The notes under the pieces were generated by a model. That model made no database searches, was not told the DNA's origin, and was given only the letters and a program-made list of their open reading frames with translations. A stretch of 64,000 nucleotides of DNA. Origin: an uncultured Erysipelotrichaceae bacterium. Its GTDB lineage: Bacteria > Bacillota_I > Bacilli_A > RF39 > UBA660. Location: the NCBI GenBank assembly GCA_902768065.1, contig CACXJP010000001.1:1-64000 (forward strand), written 5' to 3'. Positions 40,219 to 49,592 of the stretch are shown here, in pieces; positions within the stretch are counted from its first letter, which is position 1, and each line of letters opens with the position of its first letter. Both the position numbers and the translations under genes were made by a program.

Positions 40219-41055
40219 TCACTTCCTTTTATGATATTCACTATATATTACAGACTTTGAAACATTTCTTTCTTTGGCAACCCTTTTTATTGCATCCATT
40301 TCAGACATATCATCTAAATATAAAGAAACATGTTTAACAACATCTAAATTACTATAATCAATAATTTTTTTATTTCCTTCAACAACAATAACAAATTCAC
40401 CTTTCATGCTATCAACAAGATCTATCAATTCGCTTATTTTTCCCCTAGAATATTCTTCAAACACCTTTGATATTTCTCTTCCAATACATATATATCTATC
40501 CCCAAATATATCTAGCATATTATTAAGAGTAGATTTAATTCTATGAACAGATTCATAAAATATGATAGAAAATCTAATTTTTTCCAACTCTTTTAATTCA
40601 GATATTTGCTTACTTTTTTTTGAATTTAAAAAGCCATAAAATAAAAAAGGAGAAGGTTCAATACCTGATGAAGATAATGCTGGTACAAATGCAGTTGCAC
40701 CAGGTAAACTTATAACATTATATCCAGCATCTATAACTGCTCTTGATAATATAAAACCAGGATCACTAATTATAGGACTACCTTGATCTGTGACGAGTCC
40801 AATATTAAGTCCTTTTTCTAGTTTTGATAAAACATAATCAACAATTTTAGATTCATTATATTCATGACAACTAGTTAATTTATTCTTTATATTATAATGT
40901 TTTAAAAGAATAGAAGTAGTTCTAGTATCTTCACACAATAATTCATCAACAGATTTTAAAGTATCCAAAGCTCTAATAGTTATATCATCAACATTTCCAA
41001 TAGGTGTTGGAATCAAATATAAACTAGGACTCTTATCATAACTTTTTTGAATCAT
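40219..41055 (-). CDS. rsmI: 16S rRNA (cytidine1402-2'-O)-methyltransferase
   Basis: RsmI adds the 2'-O-methyl group of m4Cm1402 in the 16S P site. The 278-residue tetrapyrrole-methylase-fold protein shows YLIPTPIGNVDDITIRAL, CEDTRTTSILL, LVTDQGSPIISDPG, SLPGATAFVPALSSSGI and GREISKVFEEY. It overlaps the yabB-like methylase by four bases (ATGA) in the conserved ricT-yabB-rsmI order. Confidence 0.95.
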   Translation of the reverse strand: MIQKSYDKSPSLYLIPTPIGNVDDITIRALDTLKSVDELLCEDTRTTSILLKHYNIKNKLTSCHEYNESKIVDYVLSKLEKGLNIGLVTDQGSPIISDPGFILSRAVIDAGYNVISLPGATAFVPALSSSGIEPSPFLFYGFLNSKKSKQISELKELEKIRFSIIFYESVHRIKSTLNNMLDIFGDRYICIGREISKVFEEYSRGKISELIDLVDSMKGEFVIVVEGNKKIIDYSNLDVVKHVSLYLDDMSEMDAIKRVAKERNVSKSVIYSEYHKRK

Positions 41056-41786
41056 AATCTCACTTCCGTTTGTAATTTTTTATACTCATCAGACATTAAT
41101 CCATTGTCATTATAAAGAATTAAAGGTGGATCTATCCTTAGACCAGTCTTACCATTCTTTTGAGATTGTATTAAAACTAGATTTGAAGCACTATCTGCTT
41201 TATCATAAACAAATTTAATAATTTTAGGCTCCAAATTATTCTTTTTTAAATCATCTAATATTTCAATCAATCTATCTGTTCTATGAATTAAAGAAAAAAC
41301 ACCATTATCCTTTAATACTTTTTTTGCACACGAACAAATTTCTTCTAAATTAATTAATATTTCATGCCTTGCGACACACTTTTCATAATTTAAATTCTTT
41401 ATACTATTCTCATTATTAACAAAATAAGGTGGATTACACAAAACTAAATCATACTTATTTTGATTAACAATTCTATTAGAAAAATCCTTAATATCTTCAT
41501 TAAAAAGATTAATTCTATCCTGTAGATTATTATAATCTATTGATTTTAAAGCTAATGAATAAAGTTTTTCCTGAATTTCAATTGCCTCTAATTTTTTATC
41601 ACATCTTTTTGATAAAATCAATGGAATAATAGCATTTCCAGTACAAAAATCAATTATTCTTTTATCTTTTTTACGAATAATAGTATAATTTGCTAAAACA
41701 ATACTATCAAGAGAAAAAGAAAAAAATTCAGAACTCTGAAATATTTTTAAATTATCATATCCTAAAACATCATTAAGACTAATCAT
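41052..41786 (-). CDS. tRNA1(Val) (adenine37-N6)-methyltransferase-like protein (YabB/TrmN6)
   Basis: A predicted adenine-N6 methylase of 244 residues. It has a degenerate SAM loop (IIDFCTGNAIIPLILSKR) and the catalytic NPPY motif (LVLCNPPYFVN). This matches the TrmN6/YabB group, which modifies A37 of tRNA-Val in E. coli; the substrate in Bacilli is inferred. It overlaps ricT by eight bases and rsmI by four, so the three are translationally coupled. GIY-YIG yazA, found next to it in Bacillus, is absent. Confidence 0.9.
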   Translation of the reverse strand: MISLNDVLGYDNLKIFQSSEFFSFSLDSIVLANYTIIRKKDKRIIDFCTGNAIIPLILSKRCDKKLEAIEIQEKLYSLALKSIDYNNLQDRINLFNEDIKDFSNRIVNQNKYDLVLCNPPYFVNNENSIKNLNYEKCVARHEILINLEEICSCAKKVLKDNGVFSLIHRTDRLIEILDDLKKNNLEPKIIKFVYDKADSASNLVLIQSQKNGKTGLRIDPPLILYNDNGLMSDEYKKLQTEVRL

Positions 41787-42573
41787 TTCTTTTATCTCCA
41801 GGAAATTTTATAATTCCTTTTTCTGCTAAATCAACAGAATAAGTATTATTAAACACATCAATATCGACAACCTTACCCATTCCTTCAGGTGTATCAAACA
41901 TCATTCCTAATTTAGGTAGAGATTTTTTTAATTCTGTATAAACATCATTTTCATAGCCCAAACAACACATCAATCTACCACAAACACCATTTATTTTAGT
42001 AGGATTAAGTGCTAACATTTGATTTTTAGCCATATTTATAGAAACACTATTAAAATCAGACAAAAATGAATTACAACATAAAAATAATCCACAAGGTCCT
42101 AAACCACCAATTTTCTTTGCTTTATCTCTTACACCTATTTGTCTTAATTCAATTCTCGTTTTATACTTCTGTGCCATTTTTTTAACTAAATCTCTAAAAT
42201 CTATTCTGTCATCTGCAATAAAACTTAATACTAATTGAGATGAATCAAAATTTAAATATGAATCAACAAATTTCATATCCAATTTTAGTTCTTTACTATA
42301 TTTTTCAGCATCCTCAAAAGACTTTTTCATTGTGTTTATATTTTTTTTAATAATTTTATTATCCTTATCTGTTGCAATTCTTAACACATTATATAAAGGT
42401 AATACAAGGTTTTTCATTTTTTCCATGTATTTTTCTTTAATAATTATTCCATTCATTAAACCATTTTCTGAATCAAAAATAATTCTATCTTCTTGTCTTA
42501 ATTCAATAGAATTAGGAGACAAATAATATATATTTTTTGTTTCAGGAATAATAGCAACAACAACCTCTATCAT
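41779..42573 (-). CDS. ricT: PSP1-domain protein RicT (YaaT)
   Basis: RicT is part of the Fe-S Ric complex (RicA, RicF, RicT) that in B. subtilis activates RNase Y and stimulates competence, sporulation and biofilm formation. The 264-residue protein contains the PSP1 core with conserved cysteines in GGLGPCGLFLCCNSFLSDF and INGVCGRLMCCLGYE, the Fe-S ligands of the family. It lies between holB and the yabB-like gene, as in Bacillus, though yabA is missing. Confidence 0.94.
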   Translation of the reverse strand: MIEVVVAIIPETKNIYYLSPNSIELRQEDRIIFDSENGLMNGIIIKEKYMEKMKNLVLPLYNVLRIATDKDNKIIKKNINTMKKSFEDAEKYSKELKLDMKFVDSYLNFDSSQLVLSFIADDRIDFRDLVKKMAQKYKTRIELRQIGVRDKAKKIGGLGPCGLFLCCNSFLSDFNSVSINMAKNQMLALNPTKINGVCGRLMCCLGYENDVYTELKKSLPKLGMMFDTPEGMGKVVDIDVFNNTYSVDLAEKGIIKFPGDKRND

Positions 42574-42576
42574 AAA

Positions 42577-43419
42577 TTAACCTCCTATTAAACTAGAAAA
42601 CAAAGAATCAACCCATAATTTATAATTGATATTAAACTCTAATTTTACTAAGTAATCTTCAATAATTGAAATAATTCCAATTAACTTTCTATTATCATAT
42701 TTCGATAATAAAATATCAATATCATTATTAATCTTTTTATCATCAGAACAAGATATATAATCAAGTATTATTTTTTCTGAATTAATAAGCATATCTTTAA
42801 AAATCAATTTATCAGGATATTTATTCTTAATAAGTTCATTATAATTTATAAAAAAATCTTCAGGATTTAGAATATAATTCAAAAAATCAATTTTATCATC
42901 ATCAAAACTATAATCATAAGAAGATTCTTTTAAAGATAAAATTTGACATCTTGATAATATTGTATCAATAACATGAAATCTATTATCAGTAAGCAAAAAA
43001 GCAATAATATTATCTTCAGGCTCCTCTAAAAATTTAAGAATAGTATTAGCTGAATAACCATTAAGCTTTTCTACTTCTTTAATAATATAAATTTTATAAT
43101 TATTAAATAATGATTTATTATTAAATTCCTTTTGTAATTCAATTATAGAAGATTTTTTTATAATGGATGTTTCAGATGAAACAACTGTTATATCTGGATA
43201 ATTATTATCATCCACAAGTTTAATTATTTTATTATCAGAATTAGATATATCAGAAGATTTCATATTACATAAAAGCATTTTTATGAATAAGTAAACGTAT
43301 TTCATATCATCTTCATAATTATCTAATTCTACTAAATAAGCATGTGAATTTTTTTTATTAGAAATAATATTATCAATATAATCTATATATTTTTTCTTTA
43401 CATCACTTATATTATCCAT
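42577..43419 (-). CDS. holB: DNA polymerase III delta' subunit (clamp loader)
   Basis: A 280-residue clamp-loader subunit. The fold is recognisable from KKNSHAYLVE, IKEVEKLNGYSANTILKFLEEPEDNIIAFLLT and ILSRCQIL (the SRC sensor motif), without a functional Walker A, as expected for delta'. The C-terminus is shorter than in Bacillus. It is upstream of ricT by three bases and downstream of bofA. Confidence 0.88.
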   Translation of the reverse strand: MDNISDVKKKYIDYIDNIISNKKNSHAYLVELDNYEDDMKYVYLFIKMLLCNMKSSDISNSDNKIIKLVDDNNYPDITVVSSETSIIKKSSIIELQKEFNNKSLFNNYKIYIIKEVEKLNGYSANTILKFLEEPEDNIIAFLLTDNRFHVIDTILSRCQILSLKESSYDYSFDDDKIDFLNYILNPEDFFINYNELIKNKYPDKLIFKDMLINSEKIILDYISCSDDKKINNDIDILLSKYDNRKLIGIISIIEDYLVKLEFNINYKLWVDSLFSSLIGG

Positions 43420-43426
43420 AAAAACC

Positions 43427-43612
43427 TCACATAAAAATATACTTAAAAAACACTAATCCACATAGTCCAAAAGGACCTAAATAAGTAATAATCAAAACAT
43501 TTATAATATTAATAGGAATAATTATATTAAAATTACAAGAAATATAATTAAAACCATATAAAATAAAACAACTTATTACTATTTTTTTTAAATTTTTCAA
43601 AACTTTATTCAT
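43427..43612 (-). CDS. bofA: BofA-like inhibitor of pro-sigma-K processing
   Basis: A 61-residue hydrophobic protein with the BofA pattern: a membrane segment, INIINVLIITYLGPFGLCGLVFF and a short end. BofA restrains the SpoIVFB protease that activates sigma-K in the mother cell during sporulation. The position next to recR-ebfC-dnaX equals that in B. subtilis (dnaX-yaaK-recR-yaaL-bofA). The family is short and variable, so position carries much of the weight. Confidence 0.75.
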   Translation of the reverse strand: MNKVLKNLKKIVISCFILYGFNYISCNFNIIIPINIINVLIITYLGPFGLCGLVFFKYIFM

Positions 43613-43651
43613 ATATCATACCTCAATATAAGTTATGATATATATTAAATT

Positions 43652-44248
43652 TTATTCTATTTCTTTTCGATCATTTAAGGCTCTTTCTAGAGTAAGACTA
43701 TCAATATACTCCATATCAGCACCTATCGGAACTCCACTAGCTAAACGAGTTATTTTTATATCTAAATCACTTAATATTTTTTTTATATATAGAGATGTCG
43801 TTTCACCTTCAATACTAGGTTTAAATGCAAAAATAAGTTCATTAAATTTCTCATTATGTATTCTATCAATTAGCTTATCGAGACCAATGTCTTCCGGATT
43901 AATACCATCTAATGGAGATATTAATCCATTTAAAACATGATATTTTCCATCATACATGCCCAACTTTTCAAAAGTAAAAACACTTTTAACATCTTCAACA
44001 ACAAACAATTTAGAACTATCACGAAATTTATTAGAACATATGTTGCATATATCGTTTTCTGTTAAAGAATTACAAATAGAACATTTATGAACCTTTTCCT
44101 TAACATCATTAAGACTTTCTCTAAAAATTTCAACTTGATCGTTATCCAATTCAAGAATAGAAAAAGCAAAACGTTCAGCAGTTTTTTCTCCAATACCAGG
44201 CAAATATTTAAAAGACTCAATTAAATTATTAATACTTTCTGGAAACAT
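43652..44248 (-). CDS. recR: Recombination protein RecR
   Basis: RecR works with RecO/RecF to load RecA on gaps. The 198-residue protein has the helix-hairpin-helix LPGIGEKTAERFAFSIL, a four-Cys zinc finger (CSICNSLTENDICNIC), the Toprim domain (LFVVEDVKSV) and the Walker-B-like C-terminus ITRLASGVPIGADMEYIDSLTL. The dnaX-ebfC-recR order with gaps of 11 and 3 bases is the usual operon. Confidence 0.97.
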   Translation of the reverse strand: MFPESINNLIESFKYLPGIGEKTAERFAFSILELDNDQVEIFRESLNDVKEKVHKCSICNSLTENDICNICSNKFRDSSKLFVVEDVKSVFTFEKLGMYDGKYHVLNGLISPLDGINPEDIGLDKLIDRIHNEKFNELIFAFKPSIEGETTSLYIKKILSDLDIKITRLASGVPIGADMEYIDSLTLERALNDRKEIE

Positions 44249-44251
44249 ATA

Positions 44252-44548
44252 TTAAAATAATCCTGGTATATTACCAAATTTTCCCATTTTAGATTCTGTA
44301 GTCTTATCTATTTTTTTCATTGCATCATTCATTGCAATAACAATCATATCTTGAAGCATTTCAATATCATCCTTTTCTAATGTGTCATCACCTTGAATTT
44401 CAACCTTAACAACCTCCTTTGTACCTTTTAAAGTCACCTTTACTAAGGAACTTTCTCCTACAAATTCAGTTTTATCAATTTCATCTTTAACCTTTAACAT
44501 ATCTTTTTGTAAAGCTTGTGCTTGCTTTAACATAGCTTGCATATTCAT
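44252..44548 (-). CDS. ebfC: YbaB/EbfC nucleoid-associated protein
   Basis: A 98-residue dimeric DNA-binding protein of the YbaB/EbfC family. It begins MNMQAMLKQAQALQKDMLKVKDEI, with VKVTLKGTKEVVKVEI, DDIEMLQDMIVIAMNDAMKK and a short MGKF tail, all typical. It sits between dnaX and recR, the near-universal context, and a role in recombination or nucleoid organisation is inferred from relatives. Confidence 0.95.
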   Translation of the reverse strand: MNMQAMLKQAQALQKDMLKVKDEIDKTEFVGESSLVKVTLKGTKEVVKVEIQGDDTLEKDDIEMLQDMIVIAMNDAMKKIDKTTESKMGKFGNIPGLF

Positions 44549-44559
44549 ATAAATTCCTC

Positions 44560-46302
44560 CTATTCAATTTCGACAATATCCTCACCAAAGAGATCTACTG
44601 CACTACTAGATATTATATCATTATTCTTAGTTTCTTCAAATAAAAGTTCAGGTTCATCAATAATTTCATATTTAATATTATTATTCAAATGATTGATATA
44701 TTCTTTCTTTAAATTTTCCCACTTATCATCTGTAACAATAGCAAAAGTCTTATTAGAATTAGTAATTTTATTATAAACATCATTAAGTATTTTTATATCC
44801 AATATATTTTGTTCAACAATCGCATTTGATTCATAACTAATTATAAAATTATTCTTTCCACAGGCTCTTAAATTAGAATCTAGTAATGTATTAACTAAGG
44901 ATCCAATTTCTTGATCAAAAGAATAATCCTTTAATAAATCAAAAAATTTCTTTTCTGAAGATAATAATCCTTTTGTTGCAGTAGCAAAAGTATTATTAAT
45001 TCTAGCAGACATAACATCATCAATATTGAGTATTTTATCATTATCATTAATAGAATCATCAACAGAAACTTTCTCAGATGTATTACTATAATTATTATCA
45101 TTAGCTGCATTATTATTATGATTATTATTACTATCAATAATATTTACTTTATTATCAGCAACCTCATTATTATCAACAACAAGAACATCTAAAGAAGTAT
45201 TTTTTGAATCATTATGTATATTAGTATTACTTGTAATATTAGATAATTCATTATTAGAATTGATTAATACATTATCATTTATAAATTTTAATATAATAGT
45301 CTCTATATATATTTTTGGAAGACTACTTTTCTTTATATCAAATAATTTTTCATTTAAAACATTTATTAATTTTTGTAATAAATCTATAGAAATATTAGAT
45401 TCTTTTTTTTCTAAATAATAATCAACAATATAATCTCTTAAATAATTTATAAGTTGTATTAAAATTTGAATAATATTTTTTCCACAACTATTAAATTTAT
45501 CGATAAGTAATAAAACATTATTAATATCTCCTTCAGATATATATTTAATAAAAGAATATAATTCATCATCAGATACAATACCATTTACATCATTAAGTAT
45601 ATCAATAGTTATTTTAGAATCAGTATAAGATATTAATTTATCGAGCATACCCAAAGCATCTCTCAAGCCACCATCTGACAATATAGCAATTTTTTTAATA
45701 ACTTCATCTTCGATTTCTATTTTTTCTTGTTTACAAACATAAGATAATCTTTTTTCTATGTCATCATTAGATATACGTTTAAAAGAAAAACACTGACATC
45801 TAGAAATAATTGTTTCAGGAACTTTTTGAGGATCAGTAGTAGCCAAAATAAAAATAACATGTTCAGGAGGTTCTTCAAGAGTTTTTAACAAAGCATTAAA
45901 AGCACCTATAGATAACATATGAACCTCATCAATAATATATACTTTAAATTTAAGACCAGAAGGAACCAAATTAATATTATTTTTTAATTCTCTTATTTCA
46001 TCAACACCATTATTAGAAGCAGCATCAATTTCAATAATATCAACACATTCCTTAGAATATGAAATATTACACATTTTACATTTTCCACAAGAACAACCAT
46101 CTTTATTTTCTAAGCAATTAATAGATTTAGCAAATATTTTTGACACAGTTGTTTTACCAGTACCCCTAGGTCCAAAAAACATATATGCATGAGAAAAATT
46201 TTTATTTATAATTGAATTTTTAAGCGTTCTAACTATTATATCTTGTCCAACAACCGAATTAAAATCTTTAGGTCTATATTTTCTATATAAAGCATAATAC
46301 AT
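44560..46302 (-). CDS. dnaX: DNA polymerase III gamma/tau subunit
   Basis: The clamp-loader ATPase that ties the replisome together. The 580-residue protein has Walker A (GPRGTGKTT), a zinc module (CLENKDGCSCGKCKMC), IIDEVHMLS (Walker B), LEEPPEHVIFILATTDPQKVP and the SRCQCFSF sensor 1 region. After the collar domain comes a low-complexity stretch very rich in Asn, Asp and Ser (around residues 360-430), then a more ordered polymerase-binding end. It is followed by ebfC and recR. Confidence 0.96.
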   Translation of the reverse strand: MYYALYRKYRPKDFNSVVGQDIIVRTLKNSIINKNFSHAYMFFGPRGTGKTTVSKIFAKSINCLENKDGCSCGKCKMCNISYSKECVDIIEIDAASNNGVDEIRELKNNINLVPSGLKFKVYIIDEVHMLSIGAFNALLKTLEEPPEHVIFILATTDPQKVPETIISRCQCFSFKRISNDDIEKRLSYVCKQEKIEIEDEVIKKIAILSDGGLRDALGMLDKLISYTDSKITIDILNDVNGIVSDDELYSFIKYISEGDINNVLLLIDKFNSCGKNIIQILIQLINYLRDYIVDYYLEKKESNISIDLLQKLINVLNEKLFDIKKSSLPKIYIETIILKFINDNVLINSNNELSNITSNTNIHNDSKNTSLDVLVVDNNEVADNKVNIIDSNNNHNNNAANDNNYSNTSEKVSVDDSINDNDKILNIDDVMSARINNTFATATKGLLSSEKKFFDLLKDYSFDQEIGSLVNTLLDSNLRACGKNNFIISYESNAIVEQNILDIKILNDVYNKITNSNKTFAIVTDDKWENLKKEYINHLNNNIKYEIIDEPELLFEETKNNDIISSSAVDLFGEDIVEIE

Positions 46303-46334
46303 ACGAACACCTCCGTTTCTTTATATTATAACAC

Positions 46335-46361
46335 AAAAAAAGAAATTATTATTTTCTTTGT
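46335..46361 (-). terminator. Probable intrinsic terminator over the tadA stop
   Basis: AAAGAAA pairs with TTTCTTT (46339-46345 with 46353-46359), with T residues following on the minus strand. The tadA stop (46349-46351) is in the loop. Confidence 0.65.
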
Positions 46362-46795
46362 TTAATAAAAAAATCATTTAATAATTTCTCAGTTCTATTT
46401 TTATCTATATTTGAAATAAAATTTACAGATGGATTAGTACTATCTGATTCAAAAATACTTTTTATTATTTTTAAGTTATTAACATCTGAATTATTTCCAG
46501 CAGAATATACATTTTTTATTCTTGATTGTTTAATTGCACTTGCACACATTGGGCAAGGATCTAAAGTAACATAAATATCACAATCACATAATCTCCAATT
46601 ATTTAAAATTTTAGACGCAGATTTAATAGCAATTAATTCAGCGTGGGATAAACAACAATTATCATATTCTTTCATGTTGTGAGCCCTTGCTATTATTTTA
46701 TTATTTTTAACTATAATTACTCCAACTGGGACCTCACCAATATCATATGCAATTTGTGCCTGTTTAAAAGCTTCATCCATAAATTTTATATTCAT
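46349..46795 (-). CDS. tadA: tRNA adenosine(34) deaminase
   Basis: TadA converts A34 of tRNA-Arg to inosine. The 148-residue zinc deaminase has GEVPVGVIIV, the catalytic HAE (CLSHAELIAI) and the PCxxC zinc motif (DPCPMCASAIKQSRI). A GGAGGAAAT site precedes ATG 46795. It lies between dnaX and the SRP RNA gene, as in Bacillus. Confidence 0.95.
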   Translation of the reverse strand: MNIKFMDEAFKQAQIAYDIGEVPVGVIIVKNNKIIARAHNMKEYDNCCLSHAELIAIKSASKILNNWRLCDCDIYVTLDPCPMCASAIKQSRIKNVYSAGNNSDVNNLKIIKSIFESDSTNPSVNFISNIDKNRTEKLLNDFFIKQRK

Positions 46796-46812
46796 ATTTC
46801 CTCCAAAAAAAA

Positions 46813-46883
46813 GTGCACATGGAAGTTGGACTTTAAGGCTGCTATCTTCCGATCCTGACCTGGTTCAATCACTTCCATTGCAC
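46813..46883 (-). ncRNA. ffs: Signal recognition particle RNA, small (4.5S-like) type
   Basis: The minus-strand sequence carries the conserved SRP domain IV: the internal-loop strands CAGGTCAGG and AGCAGCC flank the GGAA tetraloop (GATCGGAAGATAGC). The ends pair as a long helix: GTGCAATGGAAGT with ACTTCCATGTGCAC. The whole molecule is about 71 nt plus tails, so it lacks the Alu domain of the 6S-like Bacillus RNA. A T run follows at its 3' end. The position upstream of tadA-dnaX matches scr in Bacillus. Confidence 0.92.
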
Positions 46884-46941
46884 GTTTATTATTTTAATAT
46901 ATTTATGTTTAAATGTAAATATTTTTTACATTTTTATTATA

Positions 46942-46957
46942 TGTTTCACGTGAAACA
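46942..46957. promoter_or_regulatory. parS centromere site 1
   Basis: TGTTTCACGTGAAACA is a perfect 16-bp palindrome identical to the consensus parS site recognised by ParB/Spo0J. It lies in the region between gyrA and the SRP RNA gene, about 9 kb from oriC. Confidence 0.95.
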
Positions 46958-46962
46958 TATAC

Positions 46963-46988
46963 AAAATTATTTCCCGGGAAATAATTTT
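46963..46988. promoter_or_regulatory. Noc-binding site (NBS)
   Basis: ATTTCCCGGGAAAT at 46969-46982 equals the published B. subtilis NBS consensus and sits in the centre of a 26-bp perfect palindrome (46963-46988). It is five bases from parS site 1. The noc-type gene at the right end of the window encodes a protein with the residues needed to read this site. Confidence 0.85.
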
Positions 46989-47022
46989 TGTTACATTTTA
47001 ATAAAAATATAAATTATTTCCC

Positions 47023-47060
47023 AAAAAAATTATTTCCCAGTAAATAAAATTGGGAAATAA
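47023..47060 (-). terminator. gyrA terminator made of NBS half-sites
   Basis: On the minus strand TTATTTCCCA and TGGGAAATAA form a 10-bp stem around an 11-nt loop, followed directly by seven T. Each arm contains the ATTTCCC half of the Noc site. A third half-site lies just beyond at 47016-47022. Confidence 0.82.
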
Positions 47061-47084
47061 TACTATATTAATAGAAAACATCAA

Positions 47085-47100
47085 TGTTTCACGTGAAACA
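47085..47100. promoter_or_regulatory. parS centromere site 2
   Basis: A second perfect TGTTTCACGTGAAACA palindrome, 11 bp past the end of gyrA and 143 bp from site 1. Confidence 0.95.
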
Positions 47101-47111
47101 TAATCAATTAA

Positions 47112-49583
47112 TTATTCATTTGTTTGTTCTGTACTTTGATTTAATTCTTCTGAATTATTATCTGTATTATCTTCTTTATCAACTAATGCAACTGTTGATA
47201 CTTTTTGTTCATCTTTAAGATTCATTAATCTAACACCTTGAGTTGCACGTTTTAAATTAGAAACTTGATCTAAAGGTAATTTAATAATTATACCACTATC
47301 TGTCATTATAATTAAATCAAGATCTGTAATTGGATTAAAACATTTTAATGAAACCATAATACCATTTTTATCTGTAACATTATAAGCTTTAACACCTTTA
47401 CTTCCTCTATGAGTTAATCTATATTCATCAATGTATGTTTTTTTACCATATCCATTTTCAGTAACAATTAATACCATATGACCAGGTTCAACTGCATCTG
47501 CTCCGACAACAATAGATCCATCTAAATCAATTCCTTTAACACCTGAGCTACTTCGACCCATACATCTAATTTCATTTTCATCAAATCTAACCATACGTCC
47601 ATTACTTGCACCAATGACAATTTCATTTTTTCCACAAGTCTTTTTAACGCTTATTAATTCATCATCTTCTCTAAGAACGATTGCAATTTTACCACTTTTT
47701 CTTATATTATCAAACTCTTCAATTGCAGTACGTTTAACAATACCATTCTTAGTACAGAACATTAAATATTTTGTAGAATCATCATCTGGAGTAACACTTA
47801 AAATTGAACTAATACTTTCTTCTTTTTCTAATGGTAACAAATTAATAATTGGTAATCCCTTTGATTGTCTAGAAAATTCTGGTACTTCATATCCCTTCAT
47901 TCTATATACTCTACCTTTGTTAGAGAAGAACAATAAATAATCATGTGTACTCATTGATAAAATTCTTTCCACAAAGTCTTCTTCGTTCGTAGTCATACCT
48001 TTAATACCTACTCCACCTCTATTTTGTGTCTTATAAGTATCTGTTCTTAATCTTTTGATATAACCATTTTTAGTAAGATTAATAATTATATTTTCTTCTG
48101 GTATTAGTGATTCATCTTCAATATATTCAATAGCAGTCATATCAATATTTGTACGTCTTTCATCACCATATTTTTGTTTAATTTCAAGCAATTCATTTTT
48201 TATTACTTCTAAAATCTTTTCATCACTTGCTAAAATAGCTTTTAATTCTTCAATAGTTTTTAATAACTCAGCTAATTCATTTTCTATCTTTTCTCTTTCT
48301 AATCCAGTTAATCTTCTTAATCTCATTTCAAGAATAGCATTAGCTTGAATTTCAGTTAGTGAAAAACCATTCATCAACCCTTGTCTAGCTTCATCATCAG
48401 ATTTAGATCCTCTAATAACTTTAATAACAGCATCAATGTTATCTAAAGCAATTTTTAATCCTTCTAAAATATGAACTCTTTTTTCTGCAACATCTAAATC
48501 AAATCTAGTTCTTCTTATAATAACTTCTTTTTGATATTCAATATATTTAGCAATTATATCTTTTAAACCAAGAGTTTTTGGAACTCCTTGATCTAACATC
48601 AAAAATATAATTCCATATGTAGTTTGAAATTGTGTATGTTTATATAATTTATTTAATACAACTTGAGCATTTGCATCCTTTTTTAAAGTAATTGTTATTT
48701 TAATTCCTTCTTTTAAATCAGAATGATAATCAGCAATTCCTTCTATAGTTTTATTATGAACAAGCTCAGCAACTTTATTTTTTAGTTCTAATGTATTAAC
48801 ACCATAAGGAACCTCATCTATAACAATATATTGTTTTCCATTTGCTTCTTCAATAGTAGCTTTACTTCTAATTGTAATAGATCCTCTTCCTGTTTCATAT
48901 GCCTTTTTTATACCACTATTTCCAAGGATAATTGCACCTGTTGGAAAATCAGGACCTTTTATATATTTCATTAATTCATCAAGTTCAATATCATGATTAT
49001 CAATATAAGCAACACATCCATCAATAACTTCACTTAAATTATGAGGTGGTATATTTGTTGCCATACCTACTGCAATACCAGTTGTTCCATTAACTAATAT
49101 ATTAGGAAATCTAGAAGGTAATACTTCTGGTTCTCTTTCACTCTCATCAAAATTAGGAGTAAAATTAACAGTATCTTTATTAATATTACGTAATAATTCT
49201 AAAGAAATTTTTGATAATCTTGACTCAGTATAACGCATTGCTGCAGCACCATATCCTTCAATATTACCAAAATTACCATGTCCATCAACAAGCATATATC
49301 TATATGAAAAATCTTGTGCCATACGAACCATTGCCTCATAAATAGATGAATCACCATGAGGATGATATTTTCCCATAACATCTCCGACAATTCTAGCACT
49401 CTTTTTATGAGGTTTATCAGGAGTATAACCAGATTCATACATAGAATATAAAATACGTCTATGAACAGGCTTTAAACCATCTCTAAGGTCAGGTAAAGCT
49501 CTTGCAACAATAACACTCATTGAATATTCTAAAAAAGAATCTTCAACTTCTTTAACAATATTATTTTTTTCTAATCTATCCAT
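47112..49583 (-). CDS. gyrA: DNA gyrase subunit A
   Basis: GyrA cuts and reseals DNA during supercoiling. The 823-residue protein has the quinolone region [19 protein letters not shown] (Ser83 and a Glu at position 87, the usual Gram-positive sensitive-type residues), the active-site tyrosine in [12 protein letters not shown] and a C-terminal beta-pinwheel with GyrA boxes ([12 protein letters not shown] and [12 protein letters not shown] types). It follows gyrB by nine bases. Its end runs into the parS/NBS region. Confidence 0.97.
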   Translation of the reverse strand: MDRLEKNNIVKEVEDSFLEYSMSVIVARALPDLRDGLKPVHRRILYSMYESGYTPDKPHKKSARIVGDVMGKYHPHGDSSIYEAMVRMAQDFSYRYMLVDGHGNFGNIEGYGAAAMRYTESRLSKISLELLRNINKDTVNFTPNFDESEREPEVLPSRFPNILVNGTTGIAVGMATNIPPHNLSEVIDGCVAYIDNHDIELDELMKYIKGPDFPTGAIILGNSGIKKAYETGRGSITIRSKATIEEANGKQYIVIDEVPYGVNTLELKNKVAELVHNKTIEGIADYHSDLKEGIKITITLKKDANAQVVLNKLYKHTQFQTTYGIIFLMLDQGVPKTLGLKDIIAKYIEYQKEVIIRRTRFDLDVAEKRVHILEGLKIALDNIDAVIKVIRGSKSDDEARQGLMNGFSLTEIQANAILEMRLRRLTGLEREKIENELAELLKTIEELKAILASDEKILEVIKNELLEIKQKYGDERRTNIDMTAIEYIEDESLIPEENIIINLTKNGYIKRLRTDTYKTQNRGGVGIKGMTTNEEDFVERILSMSTHDYLLFFSNKGRVYRMKGYEVPEFSRQSKGLPIINLLPLEKEESISSILSVTPDDDSTKYLMFCTKNGIVKRTAIEEFDNIRKSGKIAIVLREDDELISVKKTCGKNEIVIGASNGRMVRFDENEIRCMGRSSSGVKGIDLDGSIVVGADAVEPGHMVLIVTENGYGKKTYIDEYRLTHRGSKGVKAYNVTDKNGIMVSLKCFNPITDLDLIIMTDSGIIIKLPLDQVSNLKRATQGVRLMNLKDEQKVSTVALVDKEDNTDNNSEELNQSTEQTNE

Positions 49584-49592
49584 AAAACCCTC

